Shown in pieces: positions 5,258-5,712 of a stretch of DNA of 5,712 bases. How positions within the stretch are numbered: the first letter of the stretch is position 1; each line of letters starts with the position of its first letter. A model generated the notes under the pieces. It had not been told where the DNA came from, searched no databases, and was given only the letters and a program-made list of their open reading frames with translations. The DNA is from Deltaproteobacteria bacterium (GTDB lineage Bacteria; Desulfobacterota; DSM-4660; Desulfatiglandales; B25-G16), in assembly GCA_019308645.1 (NCBI GenBank), contig JAFDHR010000211.1, positions 1 through 5,712 of the forward strand, read 5' to 3'. The position numbers and the translations under genes are program-made.

Positions 5258-5647
5258 ATAGCAGCCGAATTTTCTGAAAAGCGACATTCACAACGTGTGT
5301 CCCTCGCACTTCCCATCAATGGAAGGCGCCTGGGGAAATTGCTTCACAGCCATTCTTTCCAGGGACAAACCCAGGATGTGGGTTATGAGGGGCTTCGCAT
5401 TAAGATCGACAGCACGAATGGGTTTAAACCTGGTCAGGATCCAGCATTCAAGACAAGGCTGTATCCGGGTGATTTTCTCCTTACGGCCCAAGGGAGGGCG
5501 TGCTGGATTAATGGTATACCTGATCCTGATTGGCCCGTCAACGTGGGTGTAAAGATAACCCATATGCACCGCTATCGGCTCTGGGTTGAGAGGATCGAGA
5601 GTGAATCTCCCCGCCTACAAGGCGGGGCATCAAAAAGGAAACCCTGA
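5258..5647 (+). CDS. PilZ domain protein with non-standard start (possible pseudogene)
   Basis: The PilZ domain begins EKRHSQRVSLALPING, with RxxxR complete as Arg-HSQ-Arg. QDVGYEGLRI follows, where the usual DxSxxG Ser is Gly. GRACWINGIPDPDWPVNVGV matches the C-terminal strands. The only common start codon in frame is GTG at 5297, which lacks a Shine-Dalgarno and would cut off RxxxR. The frame is open back to a TAG at 5240-5242 that directly follows an ATG. ATA at 5258 sits 10 bases after AGGAG (5243-5247) and gives 129 residues starting xAAEFSEKRHSQR. The real start may be this ATA, a mutated ATG, or lie beyond a frameshift; GTG 5297 gives 116 residues. The last dozen residues (PRLQGGASKRKP) are encoded by a GC-rich palindrome and look added. 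Probably a c-di-GMP receptor if expressed. Confidence 0.65.
   Translation: MAAEFSEKRHSQRVSLALPINGRRLGKLLHSHSFQGQTQDVGYEGLRIKIDSTNGFKPGQDPAFKTRLYPGDFLLTAQGRACWINGIPDPDWPVNVGVKITHMHRYRLWVERIESESPRLQGGASKRKP
5609..5627. repeat. GC-rich perfect hairpin inside the 3' end of the second PilZ frame
   Basis: CCCCGCCT (5609-5616), loop ACA, AGGCGGGG (5620-5627): eight perfect pairs of nearly pure GC in AT-rich DNA. No T-run follows on either strand, so it is not a standard terminator. It resembles the end hairpins of IS200/IS605-type elements (GAATC...CCCCGCC...GGCGGGG), but no TnpA or TnpB is present, so it may be a stray end or a dispersed repeat. Confidence 0.5.
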
Positions 5648-5653
5648 ATTGAA

Positions 5654-5683
5654 CTTGGGGGAACTTATCCCCCAAACCCCAAG
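5654..5683. repeat. two mutually exclusive hairpins
   Basis: TTGGGGG (5655-5661) can pair with CCCCCAA (5669-5675), or CTTGGGG (5654-5660) with CCCCAAG (5677-5683). The arms overlap, so only one can form. An A-run follows on the plus strand; on the minus strand a T-run precedes rather than follows the hairpin. A normal terminator is therefore not supported in either direction. Nothing else is recognised to the end of the window. Confidence 0.4.
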
Positions 5684-5712
5684 AAAAAAGCCATTCATCC
5701 CCGTGCACAGCA

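Noticed and set aside
5288..5569. Minus-strand frame 5288-5569 and plus-strand frame 5295-5552
   Set aside because: Both are shadows of the PilZ frame, whose motifs decide the reading frame.
1..5712. CRISPR array, retron, diversity-generating element or other defence cluster
   Set aside because: No regularly spaced repeats, reverse transcriptase, nuclease operon or phage gene is visible. The repeats present are hairpins, a target duplication and short tandem units.

Overview
This 5.7 kb stretch is AT-rich bacterial chromosomal DNA with loosely packed genes and long, repeat-bearing spacers. The genes point to a Gram-negative-type free-living bacterium with cyclic-di-GMP signalling: two PilZ domains, a membrane-anchored RmuC, RNase HI and a zinc-ribbon protein with a long acidic tail. 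Such zinc-ribbon and PilZ proteins are common in Desulfobacterota, Nitrospirota and related lineages, and an anammox-type planctomycete is also possible. The phylum cannot be fixed from the sequence alone.

Layout. The left part (1-3012) is core-like. rmuC lies on the minus strand (118-1314). A spacer of about 390 bases follows, holding an imperfect hairpin built from short tandem repeats. Then, on the plus strand, come rnhA (1708-2163), a strong sigma70-type promoter flanked by twin AT palindromes, the zinc-ribbon gene (2287-2853), a complete tRNA-Phe(GAA) with encoded CCA, and a clear intrinsic terminator (2976-3012).

The right part (3013-5712) is accessory and visibly decaying. It has an intact PilZ gene (3195-3560), then structured non-coding DNA resembling a group II intron remnant (about 3605-3760), then a small Arg/Lys-rich protein (3888-4127). 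Next is a RelE/ParE-type toxin gene on the minus strand broken by a one-base frameshift (4188-4470) with no recognisable antitoxin. After it is an unknown small gene (4625-5107) split by a MITE-like insertion of about 187 bp with a 14-bp target duplication. Last is a second PilZ reading frame (5258-5647) with no ordinary start codon upstream of its ligand-binding motif and a tail encoded by a GC-rich palindrome.

How it fits together. rmuC and rnhA serve genome maintenance, and the tRNA probably shares the transcript that starts at the 2207-2235 promoter and ends at 3012. The two PilZ proteins are candidate c-di-GMP receptors, but no cyclase or phosphodiesterase is present, so their partners lie elsewhere. 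I see no intact multi-gene novel system. The most notable content is the small mobile element and the gene it splits, the broken toxin, and the odd start of the second PilZ gene.
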